Under the pieces are notes generated by a model. The model had not been told where the DNA came from. It saw only the letters and a program-made list of their open reading frames with translations, and searched no databases. The position numbers were made by a program, and so were the translations under genes. Positions 12,312 through 21,192 of a stretch of DNA of 63,222 nucleotides are shown here, piece after piece. How positions within the stretch are numbered: the stretch's first letter is position 1; the number at the start of each line of letters is the position of its first letter. The stretch is taken from positions 43,667 through 106,888 of the forward strand of contig NW_004457410.1 in assembly GCF_000313135.1 (NCBI RefSeq). The letters run 5' to 3'. The DNA comes from Acanthamoeba castellanii str. Neff. Lineage: Eukaryota > Discosea > Longamoebia > Acanthamoebidae.

Positions 12312-14321
12312 ATGAACAAGCACCTGGCGCTCTGTTCCGTAGCCGTCGTGGTGTTCCTGGTCGCGTTCCTGGGGCAGGCCAGGTGCCAGCCGCCGCGCCC
12401 TGAAGTGGTCGGATGGCTGAGCGGCGTCATCCCGTTTCACAAGGACGCCATCGCCACATCGCTGGTGTGGAGAAGGGAGTCGATGTGCCCCAAGCTGCTC
12501 ATGTGGATGCGGCCCTCCGAGTACCGGCCTCAAGACTACATCTCGCCCAGCATGTTCGGCGAGGGCTTCCCCGGCTTCAACCCCGCCTTCGAGACTCTCG
12601 TGATGGGCGGCTTCAATCTCGGCAGGCTGGACGAGAGCGGCTGGTCGCCGTATGGTCCGGACAACCTGCGCGAGAACACGCAGCTGGTGGACGTGTGCGG
12701 TCTGCAGACGCTGATCGACACCGGCCGCTTCGACGACGTTCGCGACATTCGTTTGCTGAACGACGACGACATGAGCGCCACCGACCCTTACTTCCGTGAC
12801 GCCGGCTACTCGCAAGGATTGGCCCAAAACATCTTCTGTGCCGGCAACTCGGCCGACGCCAAGGGTCGCATCATTGCTGTGGGCGGTCACGATAAGGGTA
12901 CTACCACCATCCACCATTCGCTCTTCGCTCTTGGTTCATTCTGACGTGTTGTTGATGATCCAGGTGGCAACAACGGCATCAGGAAGATCATCATCTTCGA
13001 CCCCGAGACTGAAATGTGGCTCGACCGTCCGGTCCCCTGCGTCCGCGCCCAGTGGGAGATGGACCCCACGGGCACCCTCTTCCCGCACTGCAGCCCGCTG
13101 GTCGACCACAACACCGACCCGCTGTCCTCGTCCGACATGAAGTACCAGCGATGGTACCCGACCTCCGTGCTCATGCCCGACGGCAGCATCCTCATACTCT
13201 CCGGCACCGATCAAGACACCCGCGACCCGGACAACGCCAGCGCGACCAAGGTGCGCATCGCCACGCCCGAGGTCTACGACCCGGTCACCGACCGCAACGT
13301 CCAGCTCGAGAACGCCCGGCGGCTCCAGCCCATGTACCCGCGCTCGTTCGTGGTCCAGACCGGCAGGGAGTGGACCGACTGGGTTGTGTGCTCCGTCGCC
13401 AAGGTGGTCCCTCCGTTGCCCTCGCCCGAGAACATCAGCCAATTCGACCCGTGGCGGTACGACGGCAGCACGGCCTGCCTGGACGTTCAGGCCGCGCTGG
13501 CCGACCCCGACCGCGACTCGCCGGCAGAGGGGGGCTACTGGACCGAGGTCGACCGGGCGCAGTCGGCGCACGACTCCGGCGCTGCGGTCTTCATGGTCGA
13601 TATCCGCAGCAGGACGAAGTGGTCCCAGCGGGCCTTCCTCTTCGGCGGCGACACCGGCAACGGCACCAACTCGGCCGCGGCCGAGCGAATCGACTTCTCG
13701 CTGGCGAGGCCCCGCTGGGAGCGCATGGACGACCTGCAGGTCGCCACCACGCAGAACAACGCCGTCGTGCTTCCCGACGGCAGCATCCTGGTGGTGGGTG
13801 GTCAGGACAGCAACTACATCCAGCACTACGACCCCGACACGGGCCGCCGTACCACACTGCTGTCGCACGTCGCCCCGCGACACGACCACTCGACGGCGCT
13901 GGTCATGCCCAACGGCGGCGTGTGGATCATGGGCGGCAACAGGGTCGACCTGCTCCCGCAGCAGGAGGTGAACCGGTCGGTCCCGGTGCTGGAGTACTAC
14001 AAGCCGGCCTACTTCTTCAAGGGTCCCGCGCCGGTCATCACCGAGGCCGACGACCACATGCGCTACGGCGAATCGTATAAGATCGGCTTGGCGGCCAAGG
14101 CGTCCGACATCGCCTCGGTCGTGCTGATCCGCACTGGTCCGATCACTCACAATTGGGCGTGGGACAATCGCTACGTGCGCCTGCCGTTCGACGCCTCCGG
14201 AAGGCAACTCAAGGTCAAGGCTCCCCCGCTGCCCGGACTCGCCCCGCCTGGCGACTACCTGCTGTTCGTCGTCGGCGAGAATGGCAGGCCCGGCGAAGCC
14301 CGGCGCATCCGCATGGGCTGA
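12312..14321 (+). CDS. Secreted galactose/glyoxal oxidase-like protein (AA5, kelch fold plus DUF1929)
   Basis: Predicted extracellular copper-radical oxidase; relatives oxidise alcohols or aldehydes and release hydrogen peroxide. One intron (12898-12963) splits a product of about 647 residues. Residues 1-27 form a signal peptide (hydrophobic VAVVVFLVAFLGQARC). Kelch-like blades carry GRIIAVGGHD, DGSILILSG, DGSILVVGG and GGVWIMGGN. The C-terminal DUF1929-type beta domain follows (RWD-type TGPITHNWAWDNRYVRLPF, then PPGDYLLFVV). Expected metal-site residues can be placed: Cys176 (IFCAGNS) for the thioether crosslink, Tyr260 (RWYPTS) as the radical Tyr, His504 (DHST) and His591 (THNW). The axial Tyr that normally precedes the first His is Asp503 (RHDHS), so catalysis may be altered. 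Low intron number contrasts with the genes on either side of the region. Confidence 0.88.
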
Positions 14322-14834
14322 TGCCGGTGATTCGTGTTCTGGCTGTAGTGTACCGCGTGATTGCCCAAGATGGACGAATCGCAAAGAGTTGACGCTCCCC
14401 ACACGCGAAGAGGGTGGGTGACTTGGTGGAGGGGCCGCGGCAGTTGGAGGAGGCGGCACCTGCGTTGGAGAAGAAGGAGGCGTCTGAGCGACCAGCGGAA
14501 AGGAAGCAGCAGGTCAAACTGCGCGGGGTTCACGCCCAACTCCAGAGCCAGCTCGCCGAGGCAAACGTGCGTCCGTCCCCCCCCCACGTCAGCAGGCCTC
14601 CCCAATGCCCGGTTCAATCGAGCGGAGAGTCATTGCACGGAGGCGGTAGCAACGACGGTACACATCTCAACCTTTGTTAATACATAAATCTTGTTTCCAC
14701 TGCGTTGTTGTTGTTGTTGCACCACCCCTCCTTGTTGCAAGACAAACAAAGCTGGGAAAAAGTGTGTGAAAAAGGCTCATGTTCTTTGTAACGCCGACTA
14801 TGTACAGAGATGATAGAGGAAGCTGGGCTGACCC
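14322..14834. other. Intergenic between oxidase gene and orphan B
   Basis: Convergent 3' ends. A 78-codon open stretch (14414-14680, + strand) could encode a helical Gln/Glu-rich peptide (QLQSQLAEAN), but it has no ATG in frame, so I do not call it. Otherwise nothing recognisable. Confidence 0.4.
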
Positions 14835-15194
14835 CTAGGGGTTGCGCTGCGGTCGGCTGAGGACGTCGAGTCGGTGGTACCAGGCCATGGCGTTCACCTG
14901 GTTCAGCTCGGTGTCGACGAACGCCAGGCGGGCCGCCCGGCGCTCATCTTCTTCTCGTAGCCGCAGTCGCTTCTTGCTCTCCGTCTTGTTCTTGCTCTTG
15001 AGATGTCGCACCCCGTCTTCTGTTTTCTGCTTCTGCTTCTGCTTCTGCTTCGTCGTCACGCCAGCCGAGTTGGCGGGCGCCAGAGCCAACAAGGTGGAGT
15101 GGCCACCAATGCTGGGCGAGCTTGTGTTGTTCTCCTCGAGTATGGCAGCAAGGTGCTGCCTCTGCACTTCCTGCAAGCGCTGTCTCCAAGCCAT
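14835..15194 (-). CDS. Small orphan B, basic Gln-rich protein (119 aa)
   Basis: Unrecognised single-exon gene, ATG 15194 to TAG 14835. The N-terminus MAWRQRLQEVQRQHLAAILEE is a helix with Trp3 and spaced Gln residues, a looser version of the W-x-x-Q motif. A Lys/Gln repeat (KQKQKQKQK) and a basic coiled stretch (LRLREEDERRAARLAF) follow. The C-terminus WYHRLDVLSRPQRNP resembles the ends of orphan A (RWFNRLRPTP) and of the orphan at 24986-25318 (LRSPQR). A TATA-like CTACATAAG is 74 bases upstream. Gene reality is moderately supported; function unknown. Confidence 0.5.
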   Translation of the reverse strand: MAWRQRLQEVQRQHLAAILEENNTSSPSIGGHSTLLALAPANSAGVTTKQKQKQKQKTEDGVRHLKSKNKTESKKRLRLREEDERRAARLAFVDTELNQVNAMAWYHRLDVLSRPQRNP

Positions 15195-15666
15195 GCTCGA
15201 GCGTGTGTGGGTGTGTCTGTGGTGATGTTCTGTTGGAAAGCGTGTGTTGTGTGTTGTGAGGAGTGGGCTTATGTAGGTGTGACAGGCCAATAGGAACGCT
15301 GCTGCGAGGCTCACTTCGGTAGTGGCGAAACCGAACCTAACAGCGCAAAGTGACCTAAAAACAAAGGGCCTCTTGTAGTGTGGTTCCACACTCAACCCTC
15401 TTTCAGCCGAGAATCCCACGACAGTGCCGCCTACAAGCTTGGTTGTGAGCGCTACCTTAATACACGTTATAGCTGCAACGAAGGTCGTGCAACCACAGCC
15501 AGTTTGGATGTTGTTGTGACACGCAACAATCTCACAGTGTTGTGATTTGGTCATGAAGGCCGTAGTACACATAATTTGAATTTTTATATACATCTATGAT
15601 ACATAGAAGAAGTACAAGAAAGAACACGACATGATATGCACAGGTGACAAAGCAAGAGGGGCTTCT
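15195..15666. promoter_or_regulatory. Upstream region of orphan B and 3' flank of orphan C
   Basis: Minus-strand TATA-like CTACATAAG sits at 15268-15276, preceded on the coding strand by CTATTGGCC, an inverted-CCAAT-like sequence. The remainder (15300-15660) shows no gene. Confidence 0.45.
15268..15276 (-). promoter_or_regulatory. TATA-like element of orphan B
   Basis: CTACATAAG on the minus strand, 74 bases before ATG 15194, similar to CTACAAAAG of orphans C and F. Confidence 0.45.
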
Positions 15667-16194
15667 TTAGGCCTCTCGTTCAGCCACGTGGGTGGTGGCG
15701 CGGGCCAGCAGGTTGTAGCGCGCCAGAGCTCGCACCTGGATTTGAACGCGGTCTGCGAGTACCGTCTCGGCGATCCCCTCCCTCCTGGGCGACGACGTAG
15801 TGGCAGGTGCCTCTTCGCTGACCGCCACCTCGCCCAAGGACTGCTTCCTTCGCTTCCACCTCTTGTTGGTCGCCTTCTCGCCCCCCGCCGCTGCCGTGGA
15901 CCCTCCCATCCCGCTGCCGCTCCTCTTCTGCTTCTTCTGCTTCTCCTGCTTCTTTTTCGTCGACGGCGATGCCTGTGGTGACGAAGCTGGCGATGAAGAT
16001 GAAGCTGAAGTGGCTGTGGTGGTGGTGGTCGATGAAGCAGAGCGCAGACGGGCCACGTAGGCGAGGAAGGAGTCGGCCTCTACCTTGTCGACGTCGAGGT
16101 AGGAGGGGACGGCCACCATTTCGTCCTGCTGCCGACGCCACACGTCTCGCTGCCACTGTGGCGCGCCAGCAAGTGTCGGCGAAGCCATCGACAT
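15667..16194 (-). CDS. Small orphan C, W-x-x-Q motif protein (175 aa)
   Basis: Unrecognised single-exon gene, ATG 16194 (or the second Met at 16188) to TAA 15667. The N-terminal helix has QRDVWRRQQDEMVAVPSY, with Trp19 and Gln22 giving the shared W-R-R-Q motif, then a predicted helix SFLAYVARLRSAS. Next come a Ser/Thr-rich linker, a Lys/Gln cluster (KKKQEKQKKQKR) and a C-terminal helix QIQVRALARYNLLARATT. Strongly basic overall, with no signal peptide or membrane segment. A TATA-like CTACAAAAGGGA identical over 12 bases to that of orphan F lies upstream at 16440-16451. It is adjacent to orphan B in the same direction. Confidence 0.55.
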   Translation of the reverse strand: MSMASPTLAGAPQWQRDVWRRQQDEMVAVPSYLDVDKVEADSFLAYVARLRSASSTTTTTATSASSSSPASSPQASPSTKKKQEKQKKQKRSGSGMGGSTAAAGGEKATNKRWKRRKQSLGEVAVSEEAPATTSSPRREGIAETVLADRVQIQVRALARYNLLARATTHVAEREA

Positions 16195-16906
16195 CCTTGC
16201 GTGTAGTGCAGAAGTAGTGGTGGCTGCAGCCGATAGAGGGTTGGTCGGCGAGTAGTGAGTGGCGTCGTTGGTTTACTTGTTTTGTCTGGGCGTGTGCTGT
16301 TGTGGTGTTTGCGCTTGTTGCTCGTAGCTTGTGTGAGGTGCTCTTCTTGTCTATGTGTTGCTCTTCTGTTCTGTTGTGTCGTGTCTGGCTGGGGTGGAGA
16401 AGAGTGAATGAGAGAGTGACTTGCTGGGTGCTCAGGCACTCCCTTTTGTAGGCCCGGGCACGCCGCAGTGAAAAGCAGGTGACCTGCTCATAATTCTCAC
16501 TTGCGCCCATCTACTTTCCAGCTACGTTCCTTGGTTTATCGGCGGGCTCACCACCTTCAGCTCGGGTGTGAAGCCAGAATGAAGTAATGCGAACATGGCT
16601 ATGGGCCTGCTACACAGGTACCTGTACCACGTTTTGCCTTCTTTAGGTCTGTACTGACGCTGTCTCTATTACAAGGCACCTGTGTTGGCTTACGCAATGC
16701 CACTGCGTACTGGTGCGTTCTGCACGGTCTACCACGTGTAGTTCAATGACAAGATCCACAAGAAGTGCATTGCCCCTCGGATCGAGACGCCCCCGCTTCG
16801 CTACAAAAAAAACAACTTTTATTTAATTATAAATAAATAAAAGAAAAAATCCAACTGCCACCTGACGAACCATGCCTAGTTGGACATACCGCCAACAAAA
16901 AAAAAC
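16195..16906. promoter_or_regulatory. Divergent upstream region of orphan C and the 168-aa orphan
   Basis: The minus-strand TATA-like CTACAAAAGGGA (16440-16451) serves orphan C. On the other side AT-rich sequence at 16805-16850 precedes ATG 16907. No other gene is seen. Confidence 0.5.
16440..16451 (-). promoter_or_regulatory. TATA-like element of orphan C
   Basis: CTACAAAAGGGA on the minus strand, followed within 40 bases by CCAGCAAG and a CATTC-type pyrimidine tract. The same 12-mer and CCAGCAAG occur upstream of orphan F. Confidence 0.5.
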
Positions 16907-17413
16907 ATGTCTATGACCAATCTGCAAAACACAATCAACTTGAAGATCAAGAACGAGCTCAAACGCTCAAGCGCCTACTTTTGCATCGATGACAGAGAGG
17001 ATGAGACAAGCCTGTGGCCAGAGACAGAAAAGGACAGCGAATTTGCTTCCGGGGTGGAGCTGTCGATATACTTTAAGCGCAGCGATGGCCGCAAGCACTA
17101 CTTGCTCTTCAAAGAGACGCTCTTCAACAGCGGCGTGTACAGGATCTACTCGGCGACGCACAGGGCCGAGGGGCCTCCCAAGCTGTCGTTTGAACCTTGC
17201 CACACGGAGAAGAAATACAACGAGCAGCAGTACATAGAGGTGGGACAGGCGATCAGAGAAATCAGCGAGACCAAGTGCTATAAAAATAGATGCCCATGCA
17301 TGGAGAGAATCAACGATGATAGATCGATGATGAAGGTTCATCTGAGGAGTCTGATCAGAGCAGGCTTGGTGACAAAGCAGCAGTTGGACGACATCATCGA
17401 GGATATGTTCTAG
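16907..17413 (+). CDS. Orphan protein of 168 residues, unknown function
   Basis: A clean single-exon ORF from ATG 16907 (a second Met follows two codons on) to TAG 17411-17413. The protein is mixed alpha/beta in look, with charged stretches and several aromatic residues (VELSIYFKRSDGRKHYLLFKE, then VYRIYSATHRAEGPP). It has a Cys pattern CYKNRCPCMERI and a helical C-terminus SLIRAGLVTKQQLDDIIEDMF. Its composition is balanced, not low-complexity like the nearby small orphans, and its codon use is less GC-biased than the neighbouring oxidases. I do not recognise it; recent origin or transfer are both possible. Confidence 0.6.
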   Translation: MSMTNLQNTINLKIKNELKRSSAYFCIDDREDETSLWPETEKDSEFASGVELSIYFKRSDGRKHYLLFKETLFNSGVYRIYSATHRAEGPPKLSFEPCHTEKKYNEQQYIEVGQAIREISETKCYKNRCPCMERINDDRSMMKVHLRSLIRAGLVTKQQLDDIIEDMF

Positions 17414-17500
17414 CAATCCTTTTTGCGCATACGCTTGGGTAATAGAGACATGCTTCTCTGGTTCCTTCTATGGTTTTTGTTGTTTTGCTGGCAAGGACAC
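17414..17500. other. Short intergenic spacer before the tRNA gene
   Basis: 3' flank of the 168-aa orphan; no feature beyond the pol III stop that follows. Confidence 0.4.
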
Positions 17501-17505
17501 AAAAA
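17501..17505 (-). terminator. RNA polymerase III T-run
   Basis: Five T residues on the minus strand, a few bases beyond the tRNA-Lys 3' end. Confidence 0.65.
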
Positions 17506-17511
17506 GGATAT

Positions 17512-17584
17512 AGCCGACCGTGGGGCTCGAACCCACGACCACAAGATTAAGAGTCTTGCGCTCTACCGACTGAGCTAGGACGGC
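17512..17584 (-). tRNA. tRNA-Lys (anticodon CUU)
   Basis: Folds as a 73-base cloverleaf: seven-base acceptor arms, a D arm with GCTC/GAGC, anticodon stem CAAGA/TCTTG around loop CTCTTAA (anticodon CTT), and T arm GTGGG/CCCAC around TTCGAGC. Internal pol III boxes are canonical (TAGCTCAGTCGG and GGTTCGAGCCC). No intron. Two oddities: acceptor pair 5-68 is T-T, and the discriminator base read from the gene is T. The body otherwise closely follows eukaryotic tRNA-Lys(CUU). It may be functional or a slightly decayed copy. Confidence 0.88.
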
Positions 17585-17977
17585 TTCGCGTATCACTCCG
17601 CTTCTGGCTTGCAAGATACAGGGCACTGAAGGACTTGCGGTGAAGAGCATACTGGTGCTAGGGTAGGAAAGCACCGCTTCCCACCTGAACAGCAAAGTAA
17701 GCCAGGCGGTGTTGGTACTGGGGTGGGCGACCACCCGGAGTCCACCCCCCGCTCATCTCAGCTGCTTATCACTCTTCCTGCACGATTGGAGTCCTTCAGT
17801 GCAGCCAAAGCCCTACCTCACAGACGCCACCCACCACAGGCCCACTCGACCAAGATAAGGCCATAGCTGGCGTGCATGTTCTTTGCTCTACCTGGTCTCT
17901 GGATTCACATTCACCATCAAACTAGTCCACTTCTTTAGGCCGGAATCACACAAAGTGAAAGTTTGAACACTCGCTCA
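17585..17977. other. Intergenic between tRNA-Lys and BBE-type oxidase 3' end
   Basis: 393 bases with no ORF of note; holds the 5' flank of the tRNA and the 3' flank of the oxidase gene. Confidence 0.4.
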
Positions 17978-19423
17978 TTAGATGGCGGGCTCGATGGTCT
18001 GGGGTCCCTTGAAGAGCTGGTGGGGGTCGTAGGCGGCCTTGATGACGCGCAGGCGCGGGTAGTTCTCGGCGTAGTAGGCCCAGCGCCAATCGGCCATGGC
18101 CAAGTCGGGGTAGTTGTTGTAGGTCTCGCCCGACATGAACGGCGCCATGCGGCGGTTGTTGGTGATCGTGATCCACCGCGCGTACTCGTCGGTCATCGCG
18201 TCGGGCACGTACGACGCCAGCCACACCGCGTTCCACGGGTACGTGCGGTGCACGAACGCCACCGCGTCGCGCGCGCGGTCCAGCATCTTGCCACCCTGCC
18301 AGTACAGGTTGAGCCGCGCCGTGTTGGTCGTCGCGTCGGACTCGGGGCCGTCCTCCAGCGAGCGGCGGATCGCGCGCACGGCCTTGCGGGTGAGCCCGGT
18401 CAGCAGGCCGCCCTTGGTGAAGCTGCGGCGGCCCTTGGGGTCCGTCCCCTTGCGCACCGTCGCGTCGTAGGGCTCGACGGTGGGCGAGTAGCTCGTGGGC
18501 GCGACGCCCGTGACCGAAGCGTTGGCCCAGCGGCCGCACACGGTGGCGCCCACGTCGGGCGGCCCGTTGTAGAAGCACGAGAGGGCCACGTTGAGCGTGG
18601 CGGCCGATTTCCAGCCGGTGAAGTAGAGGTTGACCTGGTCGGGCATGGTCTGCGAGTAGAGCGCGACCTGGTTGAGCAGCGCCTCGAAGTCGGCCCACGC
18701 GTAGGTGATCCAGGCCGAGTAGAAGGTGGGCTCGATGGGCGAAAGCTGGAGGGTGATGGACGTCACCACGCCCAGACCGCCGTGGCCCGCCCCGCGCAGC
18801 GCCCAGAACAGGTCGGGATGCGAGTCGTCGGAGGCCTCGACCACGCTGCCGTTGGCCAGGACCACCTGGAAGCCCAGAACGTTGTCGAGCGAGTAGCCGA
18901 GCACGGTAGCCAGGTCGTTGGCGCCGCCGCCCAGCGACGAGCCGCCGACGCCCACGCCCGGGCAGCTGCCGCCCGGGGCGCCGAGGCCCAGCGGGACCGT
19001 GGCGGTGTAGAAGTCGCCCCAGCGCATGCCGGGCTCGACGGTGGCGATCTTTTGAGCGACATCGATGGAGATGGACTTCATGTTGATGGAGAAATCGATG
19101 ACAACGGCCTCGTCGAGCACGCCCAGGAGCTCGGCCGAGTGGGCGCCCGAGCGGAGCGAGACGGTGAGGTTGTTGGTGCGGGCGTACTCGATGGCGAGCT
19201 GAACTCCGGTCACGTTGCGCGGCGAGACGATGACGGCCGGCAGCCGCGAGTAGCGCTGGTTGTAGCCCGTGCGGAGGTCGTTGTAGCCGGCGTCGCGCGG
19301 GCCGCGCACTTCATCGGTGGCCAGTCGGGCGCGCAGCTGGGCCAGGGTGAGCCCGCGCGCCTCGAAGGCACAGAAGAGGACCAGCAGGGCCGCAGCGAAG
19401 AGAAAAACACGTCCGCGCTGCAT
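17978..19423 (-). CDS. Secreted FAD-linked oxidase, berberine-bridge-enzyme type
   Basis: A 481-residue intronless gene. Start chosen at 19423 (MQRGRVFLFAAALLVLFCAFEARG) because this is a textbook signal peptide; an in-frame ATG at 19549 would add 42 residues with no such feature. The PCMH FAD-binding domain (about 55-230) shows both covalent flavin anchors of the bicovalent class: His95 in RSGAHS and Cys154 in GGSCPGVGVGG. The C-terminal BBE motif is clear (YYAENYPRLRVIKAAYDP, ending in LFKGPQTI). Such enzymes oxidise alcohols, sugars or alkaloids and pass electrons to oxygen, giving hydrogen peroxide. The substrate here cannot be told. A bacterial- or fungal-like single-exon structure among intron-rich genes suggests horizontal origin or recent retention. 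Confidence 0.9.
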   Translation of the reverse strand: MQRGRVFLFAAALLVLFCAFEARGLTLAQLRARLATDEVRGPRDAGYNDLRTGYNQRYSRLPAVIVSPRNVTGVQLAIEYARTNNLTVSLRSGAHSAELLGVLDEAVVIDFSINMKSISIDVAQKIATVEPGMRWGDFYTATVPLGLGAPGGSCPGVGVGGSSLGGGANDLATVLGYSLDNVLGFQVVLANGSVVEASDDSHPDLFWALRGAGHGGLGVVTSITLQLSPIEPTFYSAWITYAWADFEALLNQVALYSQTMPDQVNLYFTGWKSAATLNVALSCFYNGPPDVGATVCGRWANASVTGVAPTSYSPTVEPYDATVRKGTDPKGRRSFTKGGLLTGLTRKAVRAIRRSLEDGPESDATTNTARLNLYWQGGKMLDRARDAVAFVHRTYPWNAVWLASYVPDAMTDEYARWITITNNRRMAPFMSGETYNNYPDLAMADWRWAYYAENYPRLRVIKAAYDPHQLFKGPQTIEPAI

Positions 19424-19908
19424 CTTTTCGTTCTTCGTACTTTTGTAGGTCGGAGTTGCGAACGAACAAAGAACGAAAGCGAAGGGGAAGATGGTCTGTG
19501 CTGGTGCTGTAAAAGTACTACTTTTGGTCGTTGGCTTGATAGACAACATGTGGCAACAGCGGGATGATCCGATTGGGTGGGCAGGTTACTAGGCCCAACA
19601 ACCAAAAGCAAAATGGCTTCGGTGAGCTTCGAACTCGCGAGCTGTAGGCAAGCTTGAAATTTCCCAGCACTAACGGTCCTGCTCGTCGTTCGGGATCCCG
19701 CCGCTAAGATGCACGGCGGTGGGTCTTTGTGAATCTGAGGGCCTCACTCGTCGTGCAGGCTGAGGGAACACGCCCTTTGAGCTTGCCCTTTACGCTTGCG
19801 TTCAAGACGTCGAGTGGGGAAACATAAAGTACATCAACGATTCTGCGGTTTGAGTGCAGTGACAGTGTGATTGGATCAAAAAATGCCACCACATGAACCA
19901 ATGCTCCA
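19424..19908. other. Intergenic upstream of BBE-type oxidase
   Basis: No gene supported. A tRNA T-loop-like GAGTTCGAAGCTC on the minus strand near 19635 has no matching acceptor arm. Confidence 0.4.
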
Positions 19909-20448
19909 TCAACATGACGGTGCATCTGCCCCTTCCTTCTGTTGGTGGTGTGGTCGTCGGAGTCGGATGATCGAACTCCACGTCGCCTTCGCCTTCGTCA
20001 AGACTGCAGCTTTCTTCTGGTCGGCCTTTCTCGTCTGCTCGAGCCGCCCGTTGCCCGACGTCGCCTCCCCCGCCTTCGTCGTCTTCGTTCTTTTCCTTCG
20101 TTCTTCCGCTTCTCTGTTTTGCTTGCCCCGGGCCGCCAGCGGGTCGCTCTTGACGCTCAGCCCCTCTGGCTCGGTCAGGGCGCGTCGTGGTGGCTCGTGC
20201 TGCTGCTTTCGTGCGCCTCGCGCCCCGTCCGCGTCCTGCCGGCGCTGCATGTCGAGCAGCAGGGCGGTGAGATCGATCGCCAGGTCTTCGCAGTCGTGGC
20301 CCCGGGCCTGCTTGCGCAGGACGTGGGCCATGTCGGCCTGGCGCGCCCACAGGGTCAACCGCGCCTCGCGGTACTCCGGGTCGCAAGGTGGTGTTGATGA
20401 TGAAGGCGACGGGGAGCTTGATCTTCTACGAGCCGATGTTGACGCCAT
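19909..20448 (-). CDS. Small orphan D, W-x-x-Q motif protein (179 aa)
   Basis: Unrecognised single-exon gene, ATG 20448 to TGA 19909. A Ser/Pro-rich N-terminus is followed by a helical segment LTLWARQADMAHVLRKQA (Trp34, Gln37), then LAIDLTALLLDMQRRQDAD, then a long Lys/Arg/Glu/Gln-rich tail. It shares motif placement and overall design with orphans A, C, E and F, though sequence similarity beyond the motif is weak. Minus-strand CTACAAGG at 20512-20519, 64 bases upstream, resembles the TATA-like element of its relatives. Function unknown. Confidence 0.5.
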   Translation of the reverse strand: MASTSARRRSSSPSPSSSTPPCDPEYREARLTLWARQADMAHVLRKQARGHDCEDLAIDLTALLLDMQRRQDADGARGARKQQHEPPRRALTEPEGLSVKSDPLAARGKQNREAEERRKRTKTTKAGEATSGNGRLEQTRKADQKKAAVLTKAKATWSSIIRLRRPHHQQKEGADAPSC

Positions 20449-21192
20449 CTTCAAAGTTGTGATGTTGTCTGTTTTGTTGCGCGTTGTGGGTTGGTGTGGC
20501 TTTGTGCGTGGCCTTGTAGAAAAGTTAGAATGAGGGACGCAACCAAAAGGGTAACGATGATCAGGGCTTGGGCCAGAGGGGGCGCTGTCTCAACCCAAGG
20601 CAATTGGCGGCCTACCTAAACATTTACATCCGTGCACCAACGGCCGGCCGGCGGGGAGTCCGCACAGAGGAGGGCGGATGCCCGGGTCGGGTCCGGTGCG
20701 GCGTAGGAAAAAGTGGGGGCTCGGGACCTGGCGCCGATCAGCGCAGCGTTCAAACGGGCGGGCGAGAAGATGGTCTCGTTCTGCTGTTGGCATGGCCTGA
20801 CAGACCGCAGAACGCACGAATTGGAGGCATCGAGATCTTACAGTAGAAGCCGGGCGCCACCACGCGACATCGACTAAATTACAACAAAATGAGAAAATCA
20901 GTGCAGGCAAAGCCAGCGAGGCAAAAAACAAAACGGAGTGCGCGTTGCATATGTTGATGCACTGGTGTGGTTTGACTGGGTGATGTCATTGTTCTTCTCT
21001 TCATTGCCTGCCAACAGCACTGCCGCTGCTCATGGCGTGCAGGAGCGCGATCTCTGTTGTGTTGGCGATTTGTTGTTTGGGTGTTGTTGGGAAGAAGGGA
21101 AGGGCACGAGCGCATACATGACGGGTGATGGTTAGATCCAAAGGCTCTCTTCATAGAAAAAAAAAGAGGACAGATGTGCACAGCTAATGGGC
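20449..21192. other. Intergenic between orphan D and an unknown minus-strand gene
   Basis: Contains the orphan D promoter region (20512-20519) and a GC-rich stretch at 20580-20830 with no supported ORF. The end near 21130-21190 would be 3' flank of the next gene. Confidence 0.4.
20512..20519 (-). promoter_or_regulatory. TATA-like element of orphan D
   Basis: CTACAAGG on the minus strand, 64 bases before ATG 20448; shorter than in orphans C and F but the same core. Confidence 0.35.

Noticed and set aside
12936..14459. A 507-codon ORF opposite the copper-radical oxidase
   Set aside because: Shadow of GC-biased third positions in the real gene; no domain or start context.
14414..14680. Small helical ORF downstream of the oxidase
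   Set aside because: No ATG in frame and a stop just upstream; no splice acceptor that I can defend.
17963..19567. A 534-codon ORF opposite the BBE-type oxidase
   Set aside because: Antisense shadow; composition is that of a reverse-complement frame.
19615..19700. Second tRNA gene
   Set aside because: Only a T-loop-like GTTCGAAG; no acceptor partner, no A box.
20568..20846. ORF in a GC-rich spacer
   Set aside because: Gly/Arg-rich composition and no ordered block.
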